A stretch of 64,000 bases of DNA from Armatimonadaceae bacterium (GTDB lineage: Bacteria; Armatimonadota; Armatimonadia; Armatimonadales; Armatimonadaceae). The notes under the pieces were generated by a model that saw only the letters and a list, made by a program, of their open reading frames with translations, did not search any database and was not told where the DNA came from. The stretch covers positions 1-64,000 of the forward strand of contig JAUJOK010000008.1 in NCBI GenBank assembly GCA_030447685.1. Reading direction: 5' to 3'. The position numbers and the translations under genes were made by a program. This document shows, piece after piece, positions 45,902-54,670 of this stretch; within the stretch, counting starts at the first letter, position 1; the number at the start of each line of letters is the position of its first letter.

Positions 45902-47182
45902 ATGCACGTCTTAGAAGTCAAGAATGTATCCAAGCGGTTCCGCCTGGGCAGCGGTTCCATTAAGCATATGCTGCTTGACCGGCAGGCAAGTATAAAACGC
46001 GATTTCTGGGCGCTGAAGGACGTATCCTTCACGGTGGAACGGGGAACAGCGCTGGGGATCGTCGGACATAACGGCTCGGGCAAAAGCACGATTCTCAAGC
46101 TGCTGACGCGAATCATGAATCCCACGAGTGGAGAGATTCATACCCGTGGCCGCATCGCCGCCTTGATAGAAGTCGGGGCAGGTTTCCACACCGACCTGAC
46201 CGGGCGGGAAAACGTCTACCTGAACGGTTCGATCATGGGGCTGTCGCGCCACGAGATTCGTAAGAAGTTCGATGCCATCGTAGATTTCGCGGGGATGGAA
46301 AAATTTATCGACACCCCGGTAAAGCGGTACTCGTCGGGCATGTACACGCGGCTCGGCTTTTCCATTGCGGCGCATATCGACCCGGATATTCTTCTGGTGG
46401 ACGAGGTTCTGGCGGTCGGCGACACCCAGTTCCAGCAAAAGTGCATCCGAAAGATGATGGAATTTATCGGCCAGGGCGGTACGCTTATCTTCGTTTCCCA
46501 CTACATGGATCAGATGGCGCAGGTGTGCAAGCAGTGCGTCTGGCTGGATCATGGCCAGCTTCTGTATCAGGGGGAGACGCAGGAAGCCGTAGACCGCTAC
46601 CTGGAGCTGGTGGTCCAGCGGGAAAAGGAAGAGCTGGAAGGACTGCAAAACGTCCAGCCGGAAGACCGGGAGATTATCGAGACCGAACGGCTTCGGCTGG
46701 CGACGGCGAATCGGTCGCGCCTTATCGATGCGACGCTGCTGGATGCGGACGGGAAGCCGCAAACCAGCTTCCGCGCCGCAGAACCGATGCGGGTCCGGAT
46801 TCAGTATCATCTGGCCGAGCGCACGGATAATCCCGTGGTCTCCTGCGAGATCGTGCGCAACGACGGTCTGGTGATGTTCGGAACCAATACCTATGACCAC
46901 CGGCTGCAACTGGGCAACCATCCCTTGGATGGTGAGGTAGCTTTCGAGGTGCCCTACCTGTGCCTGAACGAAGGCAGCTACAGCATCCGCCTGAAGCTTT
47001 ATCTGAACGCCACCGATGACAACTGGTCCTACTATCCGGAGGACATTATAGAAGATGCCGCTAAATTCCGCGTTTCGGCAAACGAAATAGCCTACGGCTG
47101 CGCCTATATGTCCGCGCGTTGGGAGGCGAGTTTCCCGCAGCCTCCCGCCGCAATGGCCGCCGCGCGGGAAATGAACCGGTAG
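45902..47182 (+). CDS. wzt: ABC polysaccharide exporter ATPase (Wzt-like)
   Basis: A 426-residue ATPase: Walker A GHNGSGKST (residues about 60), a Q/H-loop region with LTGRENVYLNGSIMGLS, signature YSSGMYTRLGFSIA, Walker B ILLVDEVLAVGD and His of FVSHYMDQM. The C-terminal domain from about 260 is the Wzt_C carbohydrate-binding jelly roll (VSCEIVRNDGLVMFGTNTYD), which recognises the chain end in O-antigen exporters. It should pair with the permease at 36089. GGCGGAG precedes ATG. The GT2 gene follows 9 bases later. Confidence 0.93.
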   Translation: MHVLEVKNVSKRFRLGSGSIKHMLLDRQASIKRDFWALKDVSFTVERGTALGIVGHNGSGKSTILKLLTRIMNPTSGEIHTRGRIAALIEVGAGFHTDLTGRENVYLNGSIMGLSRHEIRKKFDAIVDFAGMEKFIDTPVKRYSSGMYTRLGFSIAAHIDPDILLVDEVLAVGDTQFQQKCIRKMMEFIGQGGTLIFVSHYMDQMAQVCKQCVWLDHGQLLYQGETQEAVDRYLELVVQREKEELEGLQNVQPEDREIIETERLRLATANRSRLIDATLLDADGKPQTSFRAAEPMRVRIQYHLAERTDNPVVSCEIVRNDGLVMFGTNTYDHRLQLGNHPLDGEVAFEVPYLCLNEGSYSIRLKLYLNATDDNWSYYPEDIIEDAAKFRVSANEIAYGCAYMSARWEASFPQPPAAMAAAREMNR

Positions 47183-47191
47183 GCAGAAAAC

Positions 47192-48151
47192 GTGCGACTG
47201 AGCATTATCATCCCCACCTATAACCGCTCCGCGCTGCTGGTGAAGACCCTGAACAGCGTTCTAAGCCAGACACGCCCGCCGGACGAGATAATCGTGGTGG
47301 ACGACGGCTCCACAGACAATACGCGCGCGGCCATGGCGGAATACGGGGACAGAATCACCTATCATTATCAGACGAACGCGTATCTGGGCGCGGCCCGCAA
47401 CACCGGGCAGGCGATTGCGACCGGCGACGCGCTTTGCTTTCTGGATTCCGACGATCTGCTGCTGCCCGGAGCGCTCGCGGCGCTGGAACGGGCGTTGATA
47501 GCCGCGCCCGAAGCGTGCCTTTCCTATTGCCGCTGCCAGAAGATAGACGAGAACGATACAATCACCGAGTTGTTGTGGCGGTCGCATCTGTATAGGGAAA
47601 AATACGCGAACGACCCGTGGCGTCAGCTTCTTCGCGGCCAGTTCCTTCTTTCCACCGGGTGCGCGCTTATCCGCCGCTCTCATCTAGACAAACTGGAGCC
47701 GTGGGATGTGACGCTTCGGGGCGTGGAAGACTGGGATATGTTTTTGCGCCTGGCGGAGTCCGGACCATTCGCGTGCGTCAATAGGCCTTTGTTTCAATAC
47801 CGGCAGCACGGCGGGAACATGTCGAGCGGCTACGCTGCGATGCACAAAAGCATCCTGAACCTGTACGCCAAGCATCTGGAGCGTCACGCAGCCAACGCCG
47901 AGCGGTTTCGATTATTAGAAAAGGCGCGAAAGCGGTATGTCAGGCACGGTGCGACGGAATACCGCGTGCATGTCCTGCTTTCACAGGCCTATGCCGCCCG
48001 CCGCCGAAATGACCCGGACCGAGCGCTGCAAACGGCGCTGACAGCCGCCCGGCTTCGCCCCAACCTGCTGCTGAACACCGGCTTTACCCGCTTCCTGGCA
48101 GGCACCTGGAAACGAGCGAACCCGTCCCTGAAGGAACGGATCGCTCTCTAA
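47192..48151 (+). CDS. GT2 family glycosyltransferase
   Basis: GT-A enzyme of 319 residues with GTG start: LSIIIPTYNRSALLVKTLNS, EIIVVDDGSTDNTRAAM, YLGAARNTGQ, DALCFLDSDDLLLPGAL (metal-binding DxD) and the base region GVEDWDMFLRLAESG. The helical C-terminus carries ARRRNDPDRALQTALTAARL. It is cotranscribed with wzt. Its last codons (NPSLKERIAL) are encoded by the left end of repeat copy B, so the repeat has shaped or replaced the original C-terminus. Confidence 0.9.
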   Translation: MRLSIIIPTYNRSALLVKTLNSVLSQTRPPDEIIVVDDGSTDNTRAAMAEYGDRITYHYQTNAYLGAARNTGQAIATGDALCFLDSDDLLLPGALAALERALIAAPEACLSYCRCQKIDENDTITELLWRSHLYREKYANDPWRQLLRGQFLLSTGCALIRRSHLDKLEPWDVTLRGVEDWDMFLRLAESGPFACVNRPLFQYRQHGGNMSSGYAAMHKSILNLYAKHLERHAANAERFRLLEKARKRYVRHGATEYRVHVLLSQAYAARRRNDPDRALQTALTAARLRPNLLLNTGFTRFLAGTWKRANPSLKERIAL

Positions 48152-48246
48152 ATAACGCCTCATAAATGGGCAAGAGAAGCCTCACTCCGCAGTACAGCCC
48201 GATTCCGGGGGCTTCTCCCCACAAAATAGACCATTGCTTTAGCGAC
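48124..48246. repeat. Foldback repeat element, copy B
   Basis: The left end GTCCCTGAAGGAACGG (48124-48139) matches copy A's terminus at 15 of 16 bases. Read from the right end inward (minus strand from 48246), 30 of 37 bases match copy A, including GTGGGGAGAAGCC. The element is 123 bp, more diverged than copy A and with a reduced palindrome. It overlaps the last 28 bases of the GT2 gene and the stop codon of the convergent S9 peptidase gene. Confidence 0.75.
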
Positions 48247-50062
48247 GGGATTGGAGGCGCTTGTCCAGAAAGTCGGCGACGGCTGTCCAGCTGATGATGC
48301 GGTTCGACAGCTTCACCACGCCATGCCCCTCGTCCGGGAAAAGCAGGTACTCCACTTCACCGCCCTGCGTGCGCACCGCCTCCACGATCTGATCCGATTC
48401 GCTTTGCGGCACGCGCGGGTCATTCGCACCTTGAATCACCAGGAGCGGCGCGCGGATACGCTCGATGTGATAAAACGGCGACGCGCTCCGCAGAAATTCC
48501 GCATCGCGCTCCGGGTCGCCGTATTCCGCCGCGCGCAGCTTGCGCCGATATGCGCCGGTATTTTGCAGGAACGTCAGCAGGTTCGAAATACCGACGATGC
48601 TGATGCCCGCCGCCCACTTTTCCGGGTGGAACACCAGCGAGGCGAGCGCCGCGTAGCCGCCGTAGGACCCGCCCATCACCGCGATCTTTGTGCGGTCGGC
48701 CCAGCCCGACTCAGCCAGCCAATCCGCCCCCGCCGCGATGTCCTGTATGGAATCAAGCCGTTTCTCCACGTCATCCAGATGGGTATAGGCTTTGCCATAG
48801 CCGGTCGAGCCGCGAATATTGGGCGCGAGCACGCCGTAGCCCCGGCTTACCAGATACTGAATTACCGGATTGAAATCGGGCCGCTCCTGTGATTCCGGCC
48901 CGCCGTGAATGTCCAGGACAAACGGCAGCGTACCGTCCGCCTGCGCCGCCCCGTGCGGAACATAGACAAACGCCGGTATCTCCAACCCATCGAAGCTGCG
49001 GTAACGGATAAGCTGCGGCTCCACAAATGACTGCGTATTCACTCCCGCCGGTGTGGAGGCCGTCCACTCCCGGGCGAGTCCGCTGCCCAGATCGATACGC
49101 CACGCGGTTCCGATGCGTGTCCCGCTGGTGACGCTGACACTCAAAAAGGGCGGATCATGGGCGAATCGCAGGCCGAACGTGACGCCGCGCGGCAGATCCT
49201 GCACGGTAACGGGCATTCCGGTTGCCACATCGGCGACGTGCAGATTGCCGTACCCATCCTGATTAACGATATACGCCATCATGCGTCCGTCCCGGGAAAC
49301 GGCGAAGGCGTCCGTATCGGCGTTCTCCTCTGCCAGAACGCGCAGTTCCCCGGTGGACAGATTGAGATATGCGCGGTTGATAAAATCGCGGTCTTTGTTC
49401 GTCGCCAGATACAGACCCTGGCCGTCTTCCGTCCACCCGGCGAAGCGGAACTGGGCATCCCCTTCGTGCGGCGTCAGCAGCGTTGTTTTACCGGTGGATA
49501 CGTCCAGCAGAAACAGGTCATTGTCCACATTGGCGTTGTGGCGCGCGAACAGAAGCCGAGCGCCGTCGCGCGTAAAGGCGACGGGGTAATTCGCGCCCTC
49601 AGCCTCCAGAACTTTGCGCGCCTCGCCGGTTTGGGTATCGAGCAGGTACAGGTCAAAGTCACGCCCGTTGCGGTCGTTCGCGGCGTAGGCAATGGTTCTG
49701 CCGTCCGGGTGAAACTCCCCGACGGTATGTATCGCTTCATCGTTCCCGGTCAGGCGGCGCAGGCCGGAACCGTCGGGAGAGACAAAGAATATCTGGGACT
49801 TTTCGCTGCCGCCGACATCACTGGTCAGTAAAACGCCCTGTCCGTTGGGTGTCCATTGCGCCCCCATCACCCGGTCGGGAAAGAAAGTCACCTGCCGGGG
49901 CCAGGCCAGGGGTCGGTCAAGGAGCCAGATTTGCGGCGTTCCCGTCACTGTCCAGAAGAACAGCATCCGGGTGCCGTCCGGCGAAAGCACGCCGGGTGCG
50001 GCCCCCCGCAGGTTGAGGTACTGGGCGATGGTGGCTGTTGAGGCGTTGTCTTTGTGGTCCAT
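48239..50062 (-). CDS. S9 family prolyl oligopeptidase-type serine peptidase
   Basis: A 607-residue acylaminoacyl/dipeptidyl-peptidase-like enzyme. An N-terminal beta-propeller of about 340 residues with TolB/PD40-like repeats (SPDGTRMLFFWTVTG, FHPDGRTIAYAAND) leads to an alpha/beta-hydrolase domain: DIHGGPESQ (oxyanion region), GVLAPNIRGSTGYGK, nucleophile Ser in MGGSYGGYAAL, Asp in GANDPRVPQ and His in DEGHGVVK. No signal peptide, so probably cytoplasmic. It cleaves small peptides. Its stop codon lies in the end of repeat copy B. Confidence 0.93.
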   Translation of the reverse strand: MDHKDNASTATIAQYLNLRGAAPGVLSPDGTRMLFFWTVTGTPQIWLLDRPLAWPRQVTFFPDRVMGAQWTPNGQGVLLTSDVGGSEKSQIFFVSPDGSGLRRLTGNDEAIHTVGEFHPDGRTIAYAANDRNGRDFDLYLLDTQTGEARKVLEAEGANYPVAFTRDGARLLFARHNANVDNDLFLLDVSTGKTTLLTPHEGDAQFRFAGWTEDGQGLYLATNKDRDFINRAYLNLSTGELRVLAEENADTDAFAVSRDGRMMAYIVNQDGYGNLHVADVATGMPVTVQDLPRGVTFGLRFAHDPPFLSVSVTSGTRIGTAWRIDLGSGLAREWTASTPAGVNTQSFVEPQLIRYRSFDGLEIPAFVYVPHGAAQADGTLPFVLDIHGGPESQERPDFNPVIQYLVSRGYGVLAPNIRGSTGYGKAYTHLDDVEKRLDSIQDIAAGADWLAESGWADRTKIAVMGGSYGGYAALASLVFHPEKWAAGISIVGISNLLTFLQNTGAYRRKLRAAEYGDPERDAEFLRSASPFYHIERIRAPLLVIQGANDPRVPQSESDQIVEAVRTQGGEVEYLLFPDEGHGVVKLSNRIISWTAVADFLDKRLQSRR

Positions 50063-50181
50063 AACCGCTTTTCACCTTACACCGAAACGAAAGGGCGGTG
50101 AGAGCCGCGAACTTCCGGTACCGTTGCGACAGGCTGTAGGCTTCGAGCAGATTCGAGGCTTTCTGCGCCACAGGCCCCGGT

Positions 50182-50207
50182 GCCCCGGAGTGTGGACACT
50201 CCGGGGC
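50182..50207. other. GC-rich hairpin after the acyl-CoA synthetase gene
   Basis: GCCCCGGAGTGT / ACACTCCGGGGC, 12 bp with a 2-base loop. A nearby CAGGCCCCGG (50171-50180) can instead pair with CCGGGGCCTG (50201-50210), giving a competing stem. No T-run. Lies between the stop of the minus-strand synthetase gene and the S9 gene start; it may be a weak terminator. Confidence 0.5.
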
Positions 50208-50212
50208 CTGTT

Positions 50213-52033
50213 CTACGCCGCCACGGCGGTTTCCCCGCGCATCTCGGCGATCTGCGCGGCGTATTTCTGGGCGACCACCTTGCGCTTGACCTTGAGCGTC
50301 GGCGTCAGTTCTCCGGCTTCCATCGAAAAAGCGGTCGGCAAAAGCGTGAACTTCTTGATCTTCTCAAAGTCCGCCAGACGCCCCGAATGCGCGTCTATCT
50401 CCTGCTTGATCTTCTTTTTGACTTCCGGCAGGGCGATAAGCGCCTCATTGCCGTCGAATTTCAGCCCCTCTTTTGTTGCCCAATCGCGCAGACGCTCCAT
50501 GACGGGCACGATCAGGGCGGTAACGATGTTCTGCTTGTCCCCGATCAGCACCACCTCGGCCAGGAACGGCGACGCTTTCAGTGCGGATTCGATGGGCTGC
50601 GGGGCGACGTTCTTGCCGTTCGCCAGAACCAGGATATCCTTCTTGCGGTCCGTGATCTTCAGATAGCCGTCCTTGTCCAGCACGCCGATGTCGCCGGTAT
50701 GCAGCCAGCCCTCATTGTCAATTACCTCGGCAGTCGCGGTCGGGTTGTTCCAGTAACCCTTCATCACATTGGGGCCTTTGGCCAGAATTTCGCCGTCACC
50801 CGCGATACGGACTTCCAGGCCGGGCATGGGCTTGCCGACCGTGCCCAGGCGGGGGCGGTCGTTGGGGTTGCAGGCGATTACCGGCGCGGACTCGGTCATG
50901 CCGTAGCCCTCCATAATCGGGATGCCGATTCCCGCGAAAAAGCCCGCCGTCTCTTCGCCCAGTGCCGCGCCGCCGGAAACGAAGAAGCGCAGACGCCCCC
51001 CGAATCGGTCGCGCATCTTCGCCAGCACCAGTTTGTCCAGCACGGCATGCTTGAGGGCCAGGATCGGGCTGATTGAACTGCCGTCGCGCTTGCGGTCGGC
51101 ATATTCGCGCCCGACGCTGAGCGCGTTTTTTATCAATTTGCGGCGCTTTTCCGGTTCCTTCTCAATGGTGTCGAGCATCTTTTCCTGCATGGCCTCGAAA
51201 AGGCGCGGGGTGGAAACCATCAGAGTGGGTTTGGCCTCAGCCATATTGTCCCGGACTTTGAACAGGCTTTCCGTATAGGCGATAGCCGCCCCGACCCGCA
51301 GCGGCAGATAGTAGCCGGTGGTGCGCTCGAAGACGTGGGACAGTGGCAGGAACGACATAAACAGGTCCTGGTCTGTGAGTACGGCTCCCGCCTTCCCAAA
51401 AAACTCGATAGCGGCGTCGAAGTTGCTGGCGAAGTTTCCCTGCGTTAGCTGAGCGCCTTTGGGGTCGCCAGTCGTGCCCGACGTATACACGATAGAGGCG
51501 ACATCATCCGGCGTTACGGCGTCTCGGGCCTGCTGGAAGGCATTGCCCAGCGGCTTTTGCTTTCCCTGTTCCATCACCGACGCCCATGTCCGCACCAGGG
51601 GATCGTTCTGAGGCGGATCGGCATCGAGCGTCAGAATACCGGTAAGTTCCGTGGCTTCCGCGCGCGCGGCCAGCGCCTTGTTGAGCTGTTTGGCATCGGA
51701 AACAACGATAGCCTTCGCGCCGGAGTTTTTCAGGATATAGGCCACCTGCGGGGCGGGGAGCGTGGTATACACCGGGACACTGATCGCCCCGAGCGCCAGA
51801 ATCGCCAGGTCGGTAATTGCCCATTCCGGCCTATTTTCCGAAAGGAGCGCCACCCGGTCGCCTTTTTGTATGCCGAACGCGGCCAGGCCAGACGCCAGTT
51901 GCTCCACCTGCGCGGCAAGCTCCTGATAGGAGATGCTCTGGTACGCGCCGCCCGCCTTGTGCATCAGCGCGGGTTTGGCAGCCCATTTGCGCGCCGACTC
52001 CGCGAAAGCCGAATTGATCGTTGTGCCCGCCAT
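50213..52033 (-). CDS. Long-chain acyl-CoA synthetase (AMP-forming)
   Basis: ANL-superfamily ligase that activates long-chain fatty acids to acyl-CoA. At 606 residues from ATG 52033 (GGAGGC upstream) it is the FAA1-like type. Motifs: P-loop IVYTSGTTGDPKGAQL, FLPLSHVFERTTGYYLPL, MEGYGMTESAPVIACN, the GWLHTGDIGVLDKDGYLKIT hinge and DRKKDILVLANGKNVAPQPIE. No signal peptide or transmembrane helix. No beta-oxidation genes are close. A 52-residue membrane peptide is encoded just upstream. Confidence 0.93.
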   Translation of the reverse strand: MAGTTINSAFAESARKWAAKPALMHKAGGAYQSISYQELAAQVEQLASGLAAFGIQKGDRVALLSENRPEWAITDLAILALGAISVPVYTTLPAPQVAYILKNSGAKAIVVSDAKQLNKALAARAEATELTGILTLDADPPQNDPLVRTWASVMEQGKQKPLGNAFQQARDAVTPDDVASIVYTSGTTGDPKGAQLTQGNFASNFDAAIEFFGKAGAVLTDQDLFMSFLPLSHVFERTTGYYLPLRVGAAIAYTESLFKVRDNMAEAKPTLMVSTPRLFEAMQEKMLDTIEKEPEKRRKLIKNALSVGREYADRKRDGSSISPILALKHAVLDKLVLAKMRDRFGGRLRFFVSGGAALGEETAGFFAGIGIPIMEGYGMTESAPVIACNPNDRPRLGTVGKPMPGLEVRIAGDGEILAKGPNVMKGYWNNPTATAEVIDNEGWLHTGDIGVLDKDGYLKITDRKKDILVLANGKNVAPQPIESALKASPFLAEVVLIGDKQNIVTALIVPVMERLRDWATKEGLKFDGNEALIALPEVKKKIKQEIDAHSGRLADFEKIKKFTLLPTAFSMEAGELTPTLKVKRKVVAQKYAAQIAEMRGETAVAA

Positions 52034-52065
52034 AGTATTTTTGCCTCCGTGGTGGTACTGCGTTG

Positions 52066-52224
52066 TCACCGCCGCTGTGCGTTTGCTTGCTTCAGTATAC
52101 CCGCTGCGAACACGGCAGCCGTAAGCAGCAGCGCCGCCCCGATACAAACGGTCGCGCCGCCCATCGTGATTACCGGCAAAAGCGCCGCGTGGATACTGTA
52201 CAGTATCGCTTCCGTGTTTACCAT
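52066..52224 (-). CDS. Small 52-residue membrane peptide
   Basis: A short open frame with an excellent ribosome site (GGGAGGA, 6 bases before ATG at 52224). The product begins MVNTEAILYSIHAALLPVIT, continues with a hydrophobic, Ala/Leu-rich helix (GAALLLTAAVFAAGIL) and ends in a basic tail (KQANAQRR). Two hydrophobic stretches suggest a hairpin or single membrane helix. It lies 32 bases before the acyl-CoA synthetase and is probably cotranscribed with it. I know no family; the case rests on ribosome site, composition and position. Confidence 0.55.
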   Translation of the reverse strand: MVNTEAILYSIHAALLPVITMGGATVCIGAALLLTAAVFAAGILKQANAQRR

Positions 52225-52345
52225 CGCCGTTCCTCCCGTCGTCTAAGTTTGTGATGGCAACAGTATAGCGACAGAGCAGGCAGCGGCGCGTGAGGCATCC
52301 GGCCTGTTTTGTGGGGCCGCGAAGTCCTATGCGGTCCGGGACGTT

Positions 52346-53254
52346 TCAGTGAGGGATCTCTTCGTGGTGGCGGCGCTCTTCCTCGTACGGTTCGGTGTGG
52401 ATAACGACCTCGACGTTGGGCAGCGTTTCCCGCATCCGATCTTCCAGTTCTTCAGTCAGGGCGTGGGCGTCGCGCAGCGACAGGTCATCGTTTACCTGGA
52501 TATGAACGTCTATATGCCGCTGAGAGCCGGATTTGCGCGTCCGCAGCTTATGGAAGCTGAGCACGCGCGTATCGTGCGTCAGAATCTGCTCGACCGCCCG
52601 CACCTCGTCCTCCGGCAGTACCGCGTCCACCAGCGGATGCAGAGCGTCATGGGTCAGGCCCCACGCTGTCCGCAGGACGAAAACCGCGACCACCAGCGCC
52701 GCCAGCGGGTCGAAGACGGCGATGCCGGTCAGCTTCACCGCCGCCAGGCCCGCCATCACCCCCAGCGATGTCCAGACATCTACGCTCAGATGATGGGCAT
52801 CCGCCAGCAGAGCCAGCGAATCGGTGCGGCGGGCGACGGCGAACAGGTGGCGCGCGACCAGCGTGTTGGCGACGGCGGTCGCCGCCATGACCCCTATGCC
52901 CCACCCCAGCGAGCGCGTCTCATGCCCCCCGACCAGCGCCTGCACCGCCGCGACAATGATATAGATGCCCGCCCCGAAGATAAGCAGGGCTTCCGCCGCG
53001 CCCGACACGGACTCCAGTTTCCCATGGCCGTAGGGGTGCTGCGGGTCCGGCGGCGTATCCGAAACGCGCACGGCGAAAAAGGCGATCAGCGCGGCCAGAA
53101 GGTCGGTGGCGGAATGAACGGCCTCGCTGAGAATCGCCACCGAACCGGTCCAGACGCCCACCACCAGCTTGAGCAGGGTGATCAGCGTGTTTGAGACGAC
53201 GGAAAGCCGGGCAGCGCCCATCTTTTCGCCGGATACCGGCAGGTTCAAGGCCAC
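52346..53254 (-). CDS. Cation diffusion facilitator family transporter
   Basis: Divalent-metal/proton antiporter (Zn, Fe, Co or Mn) of 302 residues. Six transmembrane helices; the metal-site motif in helix 2 reads SEAVHSATDLLAAL (His/Asp) with the partner in helix 5 (LADAHHLSVDVWTSLGVM). The cytoplasmic CTD follows with HKLRTRKSGSQRHIDVHIQV and ends in a His/Glu-rich tail (HTEPYEEERRHHEEIPH). The HxxxD...HxxxD pattern points to Zn/Cd or Fe rather than Mn. GTG start with GGGAG seven bases upstream. Confidence 0.93.
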   Translation of the reverse strand: MALNLPVSGEKMGAARLSVVSNTLITLLKLVVGVWTGSVAILSEAVHSATDLLAALIAFFAVRVSDTPPDPQHPYGHGKLESVSGAAEALLIFGAGIYIIVAAVQALVGGHETRSLGWGIGVMAATAVANTLVARHLFAVARRTDSLALLADAHHLSVDVWTSLGVMAGLAAVKLTGIAVFDPLAALVVAVFVLRTAWGLTHDALHPLVDAVLPEDEVRAVEQILTHDTRVLSFHKLRTRKSGSQRHIDVHIQVNDDLSLRDAHALTEELEDRMRETLPNVEVVIHTEPYEEERRHHEEIPH

Positions 53255-53284
53255 AAAACAACTCCCATGCCTCGCCGCGTCGCG

Positions 53285-54670
53285 CTATTCCGCGTTCCCC
53301 AGGAACAGGTACGTTTCGCCGGGCGGCAGGTTTGCAATCGGGACAGCCGTCAGACCGCTGACGACGGAAACGGTGCGGCGAAGCCCTTCCCACCCGTAAA
53401 TCTCGATGCGCGTGGTGCCGCGCGGAACGTTTCGCAGCATATACTGCCTTCCCGACTGACGGCTCCAGCCGGGACGGTTCTGCCATACCCACAGCGTTTT
53501 ACCCGCGCCGCGCAGGACGTATTCCCCGCCTCGCCTGGGGTCGAGGCGGGAAAACTTCATGCCCGCCGTCAGCCGCAGCACCATTGCCAGAACCTTGCCG
53601 CGCGGGGTCGGCCTCCACGGATCGAGACCGATGTTCATGCCGTATTCGGGGTCTTTGGAAACATCGTGGAAAATATTCCACGGGAACGCGAGCGCGGTGA
53701 CACTCGTGGAGCCGTCTCTGCCGACCACGCCCAGATTGTCCCAGATACCGGTCAGAAAGCCTTTCGCGGCCTCCTCCTGAGTCACCGGCTTTTTCTGCGT
53801 GTCGTTGGGGCCGCGCAGTTTGTAGTTGAATTCGGTGGCGTAAAAGCGGATGTCACGATTGATGCCGCACGCCTTTTTCACATCGTCAAAGTTAGCCTGG
53901 GCGGAGCGGTCGTAGCGGCCCTCCATCGGCGCATGGTCCACATCGTAGTAGGTGTGCAGGTCGATGCCGTCCAGCTTGCCGTCGTTCAGAAGCGGCGCGA
54001 TGACCGGGCCAAGTCCGTCCAGCCTATAGTCGCGGCGAGCATTGGGGTTCTTGAAGCCGCCGGGGATGACTTTGAGCGAACGCTCCGCAAAGTGGACACC
54101 GTCCGCCAGCCCTTCCAGCGCGTCTTTATAGGCGGACGGCCCGAGGCCGGGCAGCGCCTTTTCCGCGCCCAGGCCCGTGCCTTCCGGCTCATTCATGGCC
54201 GCGTAAACGGTAATTCCCGACGCTCCCCGGATGCCTTTTTCCCGCGCCCACGCGCCGCCGGGGCGAAACCGTTCCGCGAACGCTCTGCCGAGGTTGTACC
54301 ACTGAGCCTTCGTGCCGAACCCGATGTCTTTATAATAGTCCGCGTAATACTCGAACAGCAGAATCGGCGTAATCCCCTGCCGGTGCGCTTCCTCCATGAC
54401 CCGGTCGAGAACACGCGGGTTCGGCTTGCCCCAATCGTTCTTCTCCAGATACACGCTCGGGTAGACGTTGATACGGCACATCTTCGCTCCGACCGTGTTC
54501 AGCGCCTTGAACTGGGCGAGAACCTGCGGCGTCACCTCGCCGTTCGTGAAGTTCCCGCCGCCCATCAGCGAAGGCACATCCGCCCCCGCCTGCGCGTTGG
54601 CCCCAAGCGCACCGGAAACAAGAACCGTGCAGAGCAGCAACCAATATAAAAAGGCTCGCTGTATTTTCAT
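53285..54670 (-). CDS. Secreted TIM-barrel glycoside hydrolase (clan GH-A)
   Basis: A 461-residue exported protein with a signal peptide (cleavage near ANAQA, residue 28). The barrel has the clan GH-A pair: acid/base Glu161 in VYAAMNEPEGTG and nucleophile Glu280 in IRFYATEFNYK, with GIDLHTYYDV between. The C-terminal 90 residues (from YVLRGAGKTLWVWQNR) look like a small beta-sandwich. GH39- or GH5-like is the best guess; no substrate can be read. It overlaps the sulfatase gene by 4 bases (ATGA), so both are translated together and may degrade a sulfated glycan. Confidence 0.75.
   Translation of the reverse strand: MKIQRAFLYWLLLCTVLVSGALGANAQAGADVPSLMGGGNFTNGEVTPQVLAQFKALNTVGAKMCRINVYPSVYLEKNDWGKPNPRVLDRVMEEAHRQGITPILLFEYYADYYKDIGFGTKAQWYNLGRAFAERFRPGGAWAREKGIRGASGITVYAAMNEPEGTGLGAEKALPGLGPSAYKDALEGLADGVHFAERSLKVIPGGFKNPNARRDYRLDGLGPVIAPLLNDGKLDGIDLHTYYDVDHAPMEGRYDRSAQANFDDVKKACGINRDIRFYATEFNYKLRGPNDTQKKPVTQEEAAKGFLTGIWDNLGVVGRDGSTSVTALAFPWNIFHDVSKDPEYGMNIGLDPWRPTPRGKVLAMVLRLTAGMKFSRLDPRRGGEYVLRGAGKTLWVWQNRPGWSRQSGRQYMLRNVPRGTTRIEIYGWEGLRRTVSVVSGLTAVPIANLPPGETYLFLGNAE

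Noticed and set aside
53285-54670. PEP-CTERM sorting tail on the secreted hydrolase
   Set aside because: The C-terminus ends in a beta-rich LFLGNAE with no PEP motif, transmembrane helix or Arg cluster. No other exported protein in the window has one either.
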